Shown piece after piece: positions 16,504-24,594 of a DNA stretch of 64,000 bases. The DNA is from an uncultured Oscillospiraceae bacterium. Its GTDB lineage: Bacteria; Bacillota; Clostridia; Oscillospirales; Acutalibacteraceae. The stretch is taken from assembly GCA_902492895.1 (NCBI GenBank), contig CABUNG010000012.1, positions 4,249-68,248 of the forward strand. Direction: 5' to 3'. The translations under genes and the position numbers were made by a program. The notes below the pieces were generated by a model. It searched no databases and was not told the origin of the DNA. It saw only the letters and a program-made list of their open reading frames with translations. How positions within the stretch are numbered: position 1 is the first letter of the stretch; every line of letters starts with the position of its first letter.

Positions 16504-17364
16504 ATGAAACAGTCCATTCGCAGGATATCCGCCGCCCTGTCGGCGCTGGTGCTGGTCTCGCTGGCCGGATGTTCATCCAAAACGCCGTCGAACAACGTCG
16601 AGACGGCCTACGCCGATAAAGAGTACGGTTTCCAGCTCGAAGCCCCCACCGCCGGGGAGGAAGTCGCCGTGATGCATACGTCCAAAGGCGACATCACCAT
16701 GCGGTTCTTCCCCGAAGCCGCGCCTAAAACGGTGCAGAACTTCAAGGAACACGCCAAATCCGGCTACTACGACGGCCTGACCTTCCACCGGGTCATCGAA
16801 AACTTCATGATCCAGGGCGGCGATCCCAAGGGCAACGGCACCGGCGGCGAAAGCATCTTCGGAGACAAGTTTGAGGATGAATTCGATCAGAAGCTGCTCA
16901 ATCTGAACGGCGCGGTCTCGATGGCCAACTCCGGCCCGAACACCAACGGCAGCCAGTTCTTCATCAATCAGAGCAACGCCTCCGCCTTCGGTAAGCGGGA
17001 CGATTATACGGACAAGGCGATGCAGCAGCAGTATAAGGACGCTTACGAGCAGCTGTCCAAGATGTACGGCAGCCAGTTCACCAATCAGTTCAAGAATTGG
17101 AAATCGTATTACGACAGCCAATATACCGAAACCTATATCTACGACTGGATTCCGGACGAGGTGTGGGCGCTCTACGAGAAACACGGCGGCAACATCAGCC
17201 TGGACGGCGCCTGGCGCAAAACCGGCGGCCACACCGTCTTCGCCCAGGTGATCGAGGGTATGGACGTCGTCGAGGCGATCGCCGCGGTCTCCACCGACGA
17301 CAACAACAAACCGGTCAAAAACGTCACGATCGACAGCATCGAACTGGTCCCGTACGGGGGCTGA
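16504..17364 (+). CDS. Lipoprotein cyclophilin (peptidyl-prolyl isomerase)
   Basis: The 286-residue protein has a lipoprotein signal peptide with lipobox LAGC (Cys about residue 23), a short linker, and a cyclophilin domain (about 48-284). The core contains FHRVIENFMIQGGDPKGNG, with the catalytic Arg, and SMANSGPNTNGSQFFI. It closely resembles the frameshifted cyclophilin at 15351, but is exported and carries a roughly 60-residue insertion (about 160-220) rich in Tyr, Gln and Lys. It probably isomerises prolines in proteins outside the membrane. TAGGAGG precedes the ATG. A terminator follows 12 bases after the stop. Confidence 0.88.
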   Translation: MKQSIRRISAALSALVLVSLAGCSSKTPSNNVETAYADKEYGFQLEAPTAGEEVAVMHTSKGDITMRFFPEAAPKTVQNFKEHAKSGYYDGLTFHRVIENFMIQGGDPKGNGTGGESIFGDKFEDEFDQKLLNLNGAVSMANSGPNTNGSQFFINQSNASAFGKRDDYTDKAMQQQYKDAYEQLSKMYGSQFTNQFKNWKSYYDSQYTETYIYDWIPDEVWALYEKHGGNISLDGAWRKTGGHTVFAQVIEGMDVVEAIAAVSTDDNNKPVKNVTIDSIELVPYGG

Positions 17365-17375
17365 CCGGCATACGC

Positions 17376-17416
17376 GTCGCGCAGGTGCCCGAAATCCGGG
17401 TGCCTGCGCGATTTTT
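17376..17416 (+). terminator. Intrinsic terminator of the cyclophilin cluster
   Basis: CGCGCAGG...CCTGCGCG forms the outer stem and CCCG/CGGG the inner stem, followed by ATTTTT. Confidence 0.75.
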
Positions 17417-17541
17417 CGCGTGATCCTGGGCTATACTATACCTGGCAACGTCTGCATATCCGGGGCGAATCCCCGGAGAATCGCCGCCGCACGCATGGGA
17501 CAGCCCCGCGCCTGCATAGTATGGGAAAGTGGGAATCCCGA

Positions 17542-17570
17542 TTGCACCCTTGCGCCATTTATGGTATACT
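17542..17570 (+). promoter_or_regulatory. Promoter for the hydrolase-murF-ddl cluster
   Basis: TTGCAC (17542-17547) and TATACT (17565-17570) are 17 bases apart. The leader to the ATG at 17749 would be about 170 bases; I see no known riboswitch in it. Confidence 0.5.
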
Positions 17571-17748
17571 AGTGTCTTGACCGCATCGTAAATAGCGAAA
17601 CGAAAGTATAACGCGCTCAAGACATCCGGCCCTGTCCGCGTGCTTTTGCCGGGGGCCGTCCATACAGGCGCATTTTTTGACAGCCGCCCTTCCGTTTGGC
17701 GGATCGTGCGTGCCCGGCTGTGTCCATTTTTCCGAAAGGAGCCCCCTT

Positions 17749-18519
17749 ATGGATATCGAGATCGGCGGCCTTCATACGCAATATATCGATCAAGGACCGG
17801 CCGATCCGCGCGCCACGGTTCTCCTGCTGCACGGCTGGGGGGTGGACGGCCGTATTTATCACCTCATCACCGATCATCTGTCCGACCGTTTCCGCGTCGT
17901 CGTCCCCGATCTGCCCGGCTTCGGCGGATCGCAGGAGCCGCCGTGCCCCTGGACGCTCGACGATTATGCGGATTTTGTGGAACGGTTCGCCGCTGCTCTG
18001 GGGCTGCACGACGTCATCGGTCTGGGGCATTCCAACGGCGGGCGCATTCTCATCAAGCTCCTGTCCCGTCCGGATTCCCCTTTGAAAATCCGCAAGGCGG
18101 TCCTCCTCGATTCCGCCGGAGTCAAGCCCCGGCACGGTCCGCAATACTATGCGAAGGTATACACCTATAAAACGGTCAAAACCTTTTTGCGCCTGCCCGG
18201 CATCCGGTCGCTGTTTCCTCACGCGGTCGAAAACGCCCAAAAGCGGTTCGGTTCCGCCGACTATGCCCAAGCCAGCCCGCTCATGCGGCAATGCATGGTG
18301 CTCGCCCTGGGCGAAGATCTCACCCATCTGCTCCCCCGCATCGCCACGCCCACCCTGCTGATCTGGGGCCGGGACGATACCGCCACCCCGCTGTCGGACG
18401 GCAAACGGATGGAGGCGCTGCTGCCCGACGCGGGGCTTGTCGAGCTGCCGGGCGGCCACTACGCTTTTGCGGAGAGCTTCGGCACCTGCGCCCGGGTTCT
18501 CGATTCCTTTCTGGGCTGA
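17749..18519 (+). CDS. Alpha/beta hydrolase
   Basis: The 256-residue protein shows LLLHGWGVDGR (oxyanion-hole HG motif, about residues 25-35), the nucleophile elbow GHSNGG (about 102-107, Ser nucleophile), an Asp in WGRDDTATP and the late catalytic His in GGHYAF. This is the standard order of the alpha/beta hydrolase fold. There is no signal peptide. The substrate cannot be told. It lies 56 bases upstream of a membrane-anchored MurF homologue, with D-Ala-D-Ala ligase after that, so an envelope-related role is possible. AAAGGAG precedes the ATG. Confidence 0.8.
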   Translation: MDIEIGGLHTQYIDQGPADPRATVLLLHGWGVDGRIYHLITDHLSDRFRVVVPDLPGFGGSQEPPCPWTLDDYADFVERFAAALGLHDVIGLGHSNGGRILIKLLSRPDSPLKIRKAVLLDSAGVKPRHGPQYYAKVYTYKTVKTFLRLPGIRSLFPHAVENAQKRFGSADYAQASPLMRQCMVLALGEDLTHLLPRIATPTLLIWGRDDTATPLSDGKRMEALLPDAGLVELPGGHYAFAESFGTCARVLDSFLG

Positions 18520-18575
18520 CGCCCGCTTTCTCCGGGAACCCGCCCGGAAATCCAATCGGACAGGAGGCATCCGGG

Positions 18576-20123
18576 GTGGAACTCATTGCGAAAATCGCCA
18601 TGCTGGCGGCCTGCGCCGTCTGTGTGCTGACCCAGACCATCTACTTTACCCATATGATGCAGCTCAATTCCTACCGGAACGAGCGGTATCGGAAATGGTG
18701 CAAGGATCACGAGGAACGGCTGGTGTGCCTGCGCCGTATGGCGCCCGCGCTGCTGCTCCCCATCATGTGGCTGCCCGGCGTGTATTCCTATTACGCCGCG
18801 GCGGCTGTTCTGCTGCTCACGGCCTTTCTCAATATCCCGAAAAAGGCCAAGAAACCGCTCGTATACACCCATCGGGTCTGGCGGCTTCTCGGCACCCAGC
18901 TGCTGATGCTCCTGCTCGTTCTCACGGGGGCCTTTTTCGTCGACCGCATGCGGAGCATCGGCATGATGGCGCTCTATTCTCTGGTGGTCTGGGTTTGGAC
19001 CCTGGCGGCGAATTTCGTGAACAAGCCGCTGGAAAAGGCTTTGTCGAACCGCTATGTCAAGGACGCCCGGCAACGTCTTCAGGCCATGCCGGAGCTCACG
19101 GTGATCGGCATCACCGGCAGCTACGGCAAGACCAGCACCAAGAATTTTCTCCACGCTCTGCTATCCGTGAAATACAACGTGCTCATGACCCCGGAAAGCT
19201 ACAACACCACCCTGGGCGTGGTGCGCACCATCCGGGAACAGCTCCGCCCCACCCATCAGATCCTGATTGCCGAAATGGGGGCCAAAAATCCCGGCGACAT
19301 CCGGGAGATCTGCGATCTGGTGCATCCCCGCTACGGCATTCTCACCTCGATCGGGGAACAGCATTTGGAGACGTTTCACACGGTGGAGAACATCGTGAAA
19401 ACCAAATTTGAACTCATCGATTCCCTGCCCGCGGACGGGCGCGGTTTTGTAAACGCGGACAACGCCTACATCCGGGAACGGCTGGGCGAGGGCGGGTTTG
19501 CCGTCACTCTGACCACCTACGGGCTCGGACACAGCGATGTCACCGCGTCCGACATCCAGGTGGACGGGGCGGGAACCAGCTTCACCATCACGGCCGGGGA
19601 TGAAAGCCGCCGCTTCACCACCCGCCTGCTCGGTCTGCACAACGTACAGAACATCACCGGCTGCATCGCCGCCGCCCTGGCTCTCGGCATCCCGCTCGAG
19701 GATCTCGTCTACCCCGTGCGGATGCTGAAACCCGTGGAGCATCGGCTCCAGCTTCTGCCCGGCGGCATCATCGACGATGCGTACAACGCCAATCCGGCAG
19801 GATTCCGCAGCGCCCTGGACGTTCTGTCCGGTTTCGAGGCGGAGCGGATTCTCGTCACCCCCGGCATGGTGGAGCTCGGCGACAAGCAGGAAGCCCTCAA
19901 CCGGGAACTCGGTGAATACGCCGCCTCCCGCTGCGATTTTGCGGTTCTCGTCGGGGAAAAACAGGCCCCGCCCCTCATGGAAGGGCTGCTCGCGGGCGGC
20001 TTCCCGGAAGAGCGTATCTTCGTGGCCCCCACGCTGCAGGCCGGCCTCGCCCATCTGCGCGACAGGCCCGCCCCAGGCCCGCGGATCACCCTTCTCGAAA
20101 ACGATCTGCCGGATAATTTCTGA
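18576..20123 (+). CDS. Membrane-anchored MurF-family ligase
   Basis: The protein starts at a GTG (AGGAGG upstream) and has 515 residues. The first ~160 contain about four hydrophobic segments. A Mur ligase follows: ATP-binding loop GITGSYGKTSTKNF (about 172-185), SYNTTLGVVRTI, AEMGAKNPGDI, HNVQNI and DDAYNANPAGF. MurF adds the D-Ala-D-Ala dipeptide to UDP-MurNAc-tripeptide. The neighbouring D-Ala-D-Ala ligase gene fits. Standard MurF is soluble and lacks the membrane part, so this is a distinct subtype. It could act on a lipid-linked or alternative precursor; I cannot show that. Confidence 0.75.
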   Translation: MELIAKIAMLAACAVCVLTQTIYFTHMMQLNSYRNERYRKWCKDHEERLVCLRRMAPALLLPIMWLPGVYSYYAAAAVLLLTAFLNIPKKAKKPLVYTHRVWRLLGTQLLMLLLVLTGAFFVDRMRSIGMMALYSLVVWVWTLAANFVNKPLEKALSNRYVKDARQRLQAMPELTVIGITGSYGKTSTKNFLHALLSVKYNVLMTPESYNTTLGVVRTIREQLRPTHQILIAEMGAKNPGDIREICDLVHPRYGILTSIGEQHLETFHTVENIVKTKFELIDSLPADGRGFVNADNAYIRERLGEGGFAVTLTTYGLGHSDVTASDIQVDGAGTSFTITAGDESRRFTTRLLGLHNVQNITGCIAAALALGIPLEDLVYPVRMLKPVEHRLQLLPGGIIDDAYNANPAGFRSALDVLSGFEAERILVTPGMVELGDKQEALNRELGEYAASRCDFAVLVGEKQAPPLMEGLLAGGFPEERIFVAPTLQAGLAHLRDRPAPGPRITLLENDLPDNF

Positions 20124-20162
20124 TTCCGTATCACACCGCTCAAGCGGAGAGGAGTTTTTGTC

Positions 20163-21362
20163 ATGCAGACACGCGTCGCCGTCCTGTTCGGAGGACAGAG
20201 TGTGGAACACGAGGTATCCATCATATCGGGGCTGCAGGCTTTCGCCGCGCTCGACCGCTCCAAATACGCGCCCATTCCTTTGTACATCACCAAAGACAAC
20301 CGGTTCTACACCGGCCCCCACATGGGGGATATCGCCTCCTACCGGGATATGCCCGCCTGTCTGGCGGCGGCCACCCGCGTGCTGCCTGTCCCGGGCGAAA
20401 AGGGCCGGGTGGATCTGATCCGCTATCCCTTTAAGAAATTCGGCAGCAACATCGTGGACACCTTTGACGCCGCCCTGCCGGTCGTGCACGGCACCAACAC
20501 CGAGGACGGCACGCTCATGGGCTTCCTCGAGATGCTTGGTGTCCCTTACGCCTCCTGTGACGTCACCGCTTCCGCCCTGGGCATGGATAAATATAAAATG
20601 AAGGCCGTGCTGCGGCAGGCGGAGCTGCCCCTGCTCGACGCCCTGCTCTTTACCGGACGGGAAGTGGCCACAGCCGGCGACGCCGTCCTCGATAAAATCG
20701 AAGCCGCCCTTCCCTATCCGGTCATCGTCAAGCCCGTCAACCTCGGTTCCTCGGTCGGCATCTCCAAAGCGGCCGACCGGGAAGCGCTCGGCCGGGCGCT
20801 GGACCTGGCGCTGAGCTTTTCCGCCCAAGTCCTCATCGAGCAGGCCGTCTCCCCCCTGCGGGAGATCAACTGCGCGGTCCTGGGGGATCGGGACGCCGCC
20901 CGCGCCTCGGTCTGTGAAGAACCCGCCGGATGCGATGAAATCCTCAGCTATCAGGACAAATACCTGCGCGGCGGCAAGGAGGCCGGCCCCAAATCGGGCG
21001 GCATGTCCAGCCTGAAGCGCCGCTGCCCGGCCGATATTCCGGAGGAACTCGCCAAAAGGGTGCAGACGCTCGCGGTGCGTACCTTCCAGGCGCTCGGCTG
21101 TTCGGGCTGCTCCCGGATCGATTTTCTGAACAATCCCGAGACCGGAGAGCTATGGGTCAATGAAATCAACACCATTCCCGGCTCCCTGGCCTTCTACCTG
21201 TGGGAAGAGGCCGGCACCCCGTTCGGCAAACTGCTCGACGAGATGCTCTCCCTGGCCTTCAAGCGTGCCCGGGAACGGGAGGCCCTCACCTTCAGCGTGG
21301 ACACCAATCTCCTCTCCTCCGTCCATCTGGGCGGTGCCAAGGGCGGCGGCAAAGTGGGCTGA
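20163..21362 (+). CDS. ddl: D-alanine-D-alanine ligase family protein
   Basis: This 399-residue ATP-grasp ligase has an N-terminal AVLFGGQSVEHEVSI, HGTNTEDGTLMGFLEMLGV, VKPVNLGSSVGI and the late WVNEINTIPGS that binds the metal ions. The omega-loop segment has SYQDKY, retaining the Tyr typical of D-Ala-D-Ala rather than D-Ala-D-Lac ligases. The product is the dipeptide used by MurF, whose membrane-anchored homologue lies 39 bases upstream. The protein is somewhat longer than the usual 310-370 residues, with a Gly/Lys-rich tail. An AGAGGAG site precedes the ATG. Confidence 0.85.
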   Translation: MQTRVAVLFGGQSVEHEVSIISGLQAFAALDRSKYAPIPLYITKDNRFYTGPHMGDIASYRDMPACLAAATRVLPVPGEKGRVDLIRYPFKKFGSNIVDTFDAALPVVHGTNTEDGTLMGFLEMLGVPYASCDVTASALGMDKYKMKAVLRQAELPLLDALLFTGREVATAGDAVLDKIEAALPYPVIVKPVNLGSSVGISKAADREALGRALDLALSFSAQVLIEQAVSPLREINCAVLGDRDAARASVCEEPAGCDEILSYQDKYLRGGKEAGPKSGGMSSLKRRCPADIPEELAKRVQTLAVRTFQALGCSGCSRIDFLNNPETGELWVNEINTIPGSLAFYLWEEAGTPFGKLLDEMLSLAFKRAREREALTFSVDTNLLSSVHLGGAKGGGKVG

Positions 21363-21948
21363 ATCGCCGCCGGACACAGGAGAGTCTACCATGCGATAGA
21401 CGGTGTCTGATCAGAAGATGGGCCGGTTATATATCTTATAGGTGTGTGGCCACCCAAACTCCTGGGCCGCAACCCTGCTTGTATGGGTCGGTTTGGGTGA
21501 AACAGTCCCCGCCGGTTTCCCTCAAAAGAATCCTAGGCCAGGCCGGTCACGTGAACGAACGAGCAACGGTATCTAGGCCCGGCCACCACCAATATCCTTC
21601 GGCTATTGGATTGCGTAAATATAGGTCCGGGGTATCCCCGGCGGCGTTTTTGCCTCGTTCGGCTTTCCGAACGATCCTTTTAGTGGCCCAGTGCTTTTGC
21701 CCAGGTCAAAAGCACGAACAAAAGGAAGTGGCCCGCAGGCCAAACTTTTTATTCGCTCATGGCCGCGTAAAGAAGGCCGGGCTGCTCTTTTCCGGAAGAA
21801 CGGCCGTCCTCCGCGGAGGAGGACAGGGGCTTGGCCCCTCGACCCCACCGCCTTTTGAAAAAGGCGGGCTTAAACGTTTTGTGCATGAACGACTTTTTTG
21901 ACAAGCAAAGCGGGCCGTCCCCGGATGGGGACCGCTTATTCACAGCGT
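21363..21948. repeat. Gene-free stretch with an intergenic repeat element (copy also near 63600)
   Basis: I see no gene in these 586 bases. The part from about 21458 to 21550 (CTCCTGGGCCGCAACC, CTGCTTGTATGGGT, then CCTCAAAAGAA) matches, in reverse orientation, about 63585-63660 near the window end. Further hairpins (AAAGCAC motifs at 21690-21715, CCGCCTTTTGAAAAAGGCGG at about 21849-21868) follow. These look like short, non-coding, multicopy intergenic elements. No ends, target duplications or transposase are recognisable. Confidence 0.55.
21908..21938 (-). terminator. Probable terminator of glyS
   Basis: AAGCGG-TCCCC and GGGGA-CGGCCCGCTT form an imperfect stem just after the glyS stop on the minus strand, followed by a short T-containing tract. 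Confidence 0.45.
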
Positions 21949-23328
21949 TTAAAACGCGGTTTTCTCCCGCAGATAGGCAGTCAGCTCGGCCACGGCCACC
22001 CGCTCCTGGCCCATGGAATCCCGGTCGCGGACGGTTACGCAGCCATCCTCGAGGGAATCGAAATCGAACGTGATGCAGTACGGCGTACCGATCTCGTCCT
22101 GCCGGCGGTACCGTTTGCCGATGGACCCCGCGTCGTCGAAATCGACCATGAAGTCCCGCGCGAGCGTTTCGTAAACCTGCCGGGCCCCGTCGCTGAGCTT
22201 CTTGGACAGGGGGAGCACCGCCGCCTTGAAGGGCGCCAGAGCCGGATGCAGGCGAAGCACCACGCGGGTGTCGTTCTTCTCCGCGTCCACCACTTCCTCG
22301 TCGTACGCGTCGCACAGAAACGCGAGCACCACCCGGTCGGCCCCGAGAGACGGCTCGATGACATAGGGCACATAATGCTCACCCGACTCGGGATCGAAAT
22401 ATTCGAGTTTCTGGCCCGACTGCTTGATGTGCTGGGTCAGATCGTAATCGGTCCGGTCGGCCACGCCCCACAGTTCGCCCCAGCCGAAGGGGAACAGGAA
22501 CTCAAAATCGGTGGTCGCTTTGGAATAGTGGGACAGCTCTTCTTTTTCGTGATCCCGCAGCTTGAGATTTTCGTCCCGCATCCCCAGGGCGAGCAGCCAC
22601 TGATGACAGGCGTTCTTCCAATAATCGAACCATTCGAGGTCGGTGCCGGGCTTGCAGAAGAACTCGAGCTCCATCTGCTCGAATTCCCGGGTACGGAAGG
22701 TGAAGTTGCCGGGCGTGATCTCGTTGCGGAAGGATTTGCCGATCTGGGCGACGCCGAACGGCACCTTCTTGCGGGAGGTGCGCTGGATGTTCGCGAAGTT
22801 GACGAAAATCCCCTGGGCCGTTTCGGGACGGAGATAGAGCTCGTTTTTCGCATCCTCGGTCACGCCCTGGAAGGTTTTGAACATCAGGTTGAAGGTCCGG
22901 ATATCGGTGAAATTCCGCTCGCCGCACTGCGGGCAGCGGATATCCTGCTCGTCGATATAGGCCTTCATCTTTTCGAAGCTCCAGCCCGCGGGAATGACGC
23001 CGGACTCCTCGATGAGCTTATCGGCCCGGTGGCGGGTTTTGCAGCTCTTGCAGTCCATCAGCGGATCGGAGAAGTTGCCGACATGGCCGGACGCCACCCA
23101 CACCTGGGGATTCATCAGGATGGCGCTGTCGAGTCCCACGTTGTAGGGACATTCCTGGACAAACTTTTTCCACCACGCCCGTTTGACGTTGTTTTTCAGC
23201 TCCACGCCCAGAGGGCCGTAATCCCAGGTATTGGCAAGACCCCCGTAAATATCCGAACCGGGATAGACAAATCCGCGGTTTTTGCACAGGGCGACGACCT
23301 GGTCCATGGTTTTCTCACGGTTGTTCAT
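21949..23328 (-). CDS. glyS: Glycyl-tRNA synthetase, single-chain type
   Basis: The 459-residue homodimeric class II synthetase has an N-terminal domain with YGGLANTWDYGPLG and a middle part with RPETAQGIFVNF and IGKSFRNEITP (motif 2). A late EPSLGADRVVLAFL (motif 3 region) and a C-terminal anticodon-binding domain follow. A Cys pair (CKSC, CPQC) in the first third suggests a zinc-binding insertion. This is the eukaryote-like, one-subunit enzyme, not the alpha2-beta2 GlyQS of other bacteria. It is monocistronic with its own strong promoter. No T-box leader can be fitted into the roughly 60 bases between promoter and ATG. Confidence 0.93.
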   Translation of the reverse strand: MNNREKTMDQVVALCKNRGFVYPGSDIYGGLANTWDYGPLGVELKNNVKRAWWKKFVQECPYNVGLDSAILMNPQVWVASGHVGNFSDPLMDCKSCKTRHRADKLIEESGVIPAGWSFEKMKAYIDEQDIRCPQCGERNFTDIRTFNLMFKTFQGVTEDAKNELYLRPETAQGIFVNFANIQRTSRKKVPFGVAQIGKSFRNEITPGNFTFRTREFEQMELEFFCKPGTDLEWFDYWKNACHQWLLALGMRDENLKLRDHEKEELSHYSKATTDFEFLFPFGWGELWGVADRTDYDLTQHIKQSGQKLEYFDPESGEHYVPYVIEPSLGADRVVLAFLCDAYDEEVVDAEKNDTRVVLRLHPALAPFKAAVLPLSKKLSDGARQVYETLARDFMVDFDDAGSIGKRYRRQDEIGTPYCITFDFDSLEDGCVTVRDRDSMGQERVAVAELTAYLREKTAF

Positions 23329-23393
23329 AGCGGCATATTCCTTTCGCAGCCAAACTCAAATCTCCCTTTCGGGAAATGGGCATCCATCTGTTA

Positions 23394-23422
23394 AGTTTAA
23401 CCCGCTTCGCGCCTCTTGTCAA
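23394..23422 (-). promoter_or_regulatory. Promoter of glyS
   Basis: TTGACA (23422-23417) and TAAACT (23399-23394) on the minus strand are 17 bases apart. Confidence 0.7.
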
Positions 23423-23435
23423 TGCGAAAAACGGC

Positions 23436-24056
23436 TCAGAGCATGAAAAAACGGCACTGTGAGGCTATCCGCCCATCCGCTTTGCGGGATTCCGTCATCT
23501 GTCTGAAAAGCTCGGCCGCATCCGGAACCGGCTCGGGCGTCTGCAAGAGTCCGTAAAGCAGAAGCGCAATGGCCATCAGACCCGCCGCGACCGACAAGAG
23601 GACGGTCACTCGCCGGGCGGCAAAATAAAAGTCGGACGGTTCGGCGTCCTCCGCGCCGTTGATCCAGAAGCTCATCCGGAATTGTTCGATCGCCCAGGTC
23701 ACGCGAGGAAAAAACGCCTCCAGCGCGCCGATCAGAAAAAAGAAGGCCCCGATAAACACCACGGCTACCGCATCCGAGGACGGCTTTCCTGCCGGAAAAA
23801 CCCCGGCGCCGGCCAGCACCAGCAGCACCAGAAGAACGACGAAACCCGCCAGATCGATCCAGCCGCAGATCCGATCCAGAAGGCTCACAAACAGCGGATC
23901 CCGCCGGTTGTAAAGCTTCTCCATCGTTTGGTCCAGGTTCTCCTGCTCCTGCGCTTCCTCCTCCGCTGTCAGCCTTCTTCCCAACCGTGTACCGCAGTCG
24001 ACGCAGTACAGCCGGCTGTCTCTCTGCCGGGCTCCGCATTTCCGGCAAATCTTCAT
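23436..24056 (-). CDS. Zinc-ribbon membrane protein of unknown function
   Basis: The 206-residue protein begins with a zinc ribbon (CRKCG at residues 4-8 and CVDCG at 18-22). A charged, coiled-coil-prone stretch (about 28-55) and three hydrophobic segments (about 65-85, 98-115 and 148-170) follow. I do not recognise a named family; zinc-ribbon plus membrane layouts are frequent in Firmicutes without known function. The ATG at 24056 has GGGAGGGCGG upstream. The gene follows a small hypothetical gene on the same strand after 88 bases. Confidence 0.6.
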   Translation of the reverse strand: MKICRKCGARQRDSRLYCVDCGTRLGRRLTAEEEAQEQENLDQTMEKLYNRRDPLFVSLLDRICGWIDLAGFVVLLVLLVLAGAGVFPAGKPSSDAVAVVFIGAFFFLIGALEAFFPRVTWAIEQFRMSFWINGAEDAEPSDFYFAARRVTVLLSVAAGLMAIALLLYGLLQTPEPVPDAAELFRQMTESRKADGRIASQCRFFML

Positions 24057-24144
24057 GTTTTCCGCCCTCCCAAGGCTTTACAATCTGTCGAATCCGGTCA
24101 GATAATCACATCTTATATTCCTATCCGCCCGCCTGAATACGGGG

Positions 24145-24468
24145 TCAGATATAAAATCCCACCACGGTGGCATGGGTCCCGGTCACCTCGTCATCTCCCG
24201 AGATCACCACCCCGTCCAGGCTCATGAGTTCACCGCTTTTGACCGACGCGAGTGGGGCGGAAAAGGCCTCTTTTCCGCCGGCCATGACAATCACCCGGTC
24301 CTCGAGCACCATCAGCCGGCCGTCTTTCCCCAAAATCACTTCCACCGGGCTGCCGTTCTCATCCAGTTCCCGCCGGGCCGCGTATTTTAAGAGCTTGCCG
24401 TCCAGCCGCCGCAGCGTTTCATCCGCCATGCTGTCGCTTTTTTTAGAACCGCGGCGAAACCATCCCAT
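24145..24468 (-). CDS. Small hypothetical protein
   Basis: This 107-residue soluble protein has a basic N-terminus (GWFRRGSKKSDS) and a C-terminal part that reads as short beta strands (VEVILGKDGRLMVLEDRVIVM). It has no Cys and no membrane segment. No family is recognised. It has a GAGAGAGGGGG purine tract before the ATG and lies between the zinc-ribbon gene and the DUF815 ATPase gene on the same strand. A terminator of the ATPase gene lies upstream of it. Confidence 0.5.
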   Translation of the reverse strand: MGWFRRGSKKSDSMADETLRRLDGKLLKYAARRELDENGSPVEVILGKDGRLMVLEDRVIVMAGGKEAFSAPLASVKSGELMSLDGVVISGDDEVTGTHATVVGFYI

Positions 24469-24558
24469 GACCGGGCCCCCTCTCTCGTTTCCAATATACG
24501 GATATTGTACCCGTTTCGTCCGAGACTGTCAATCGGGAGGGCGGCTTTCCGCAGAAAA

Positions 24559-24585
24559 GCAGCCGGCGGAGAATCCGCCGGCTGC
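24559..24585 (-). terminator. Terminator of the DUF815 ATPase gene
   Basis: A perfect 12-bp stem (GCAGCCGGCGGA and complement, 3-base loop) is followed on the minus strand by TTTTCTGC, directly after the stop at 24595. Confidence 0.8.
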
Positions 24586-24594
24586 CGTGTCCGC

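Noticed and set aside
17511..17545. CCCATACTA on the minus strand near 17523-17515, resembling a forespore -10 element
   Set aside because: No -35 of the GNATR type at 17-18 bases, and transcription would run antisense into the lipoprotein cyclophilin with no gene to serve.
21831..23394. A 498-codon plus-strand frame opposite glyS
   Set aside because: Shadow of the glycyl-tRNA synthetase gene; no motif of its own.
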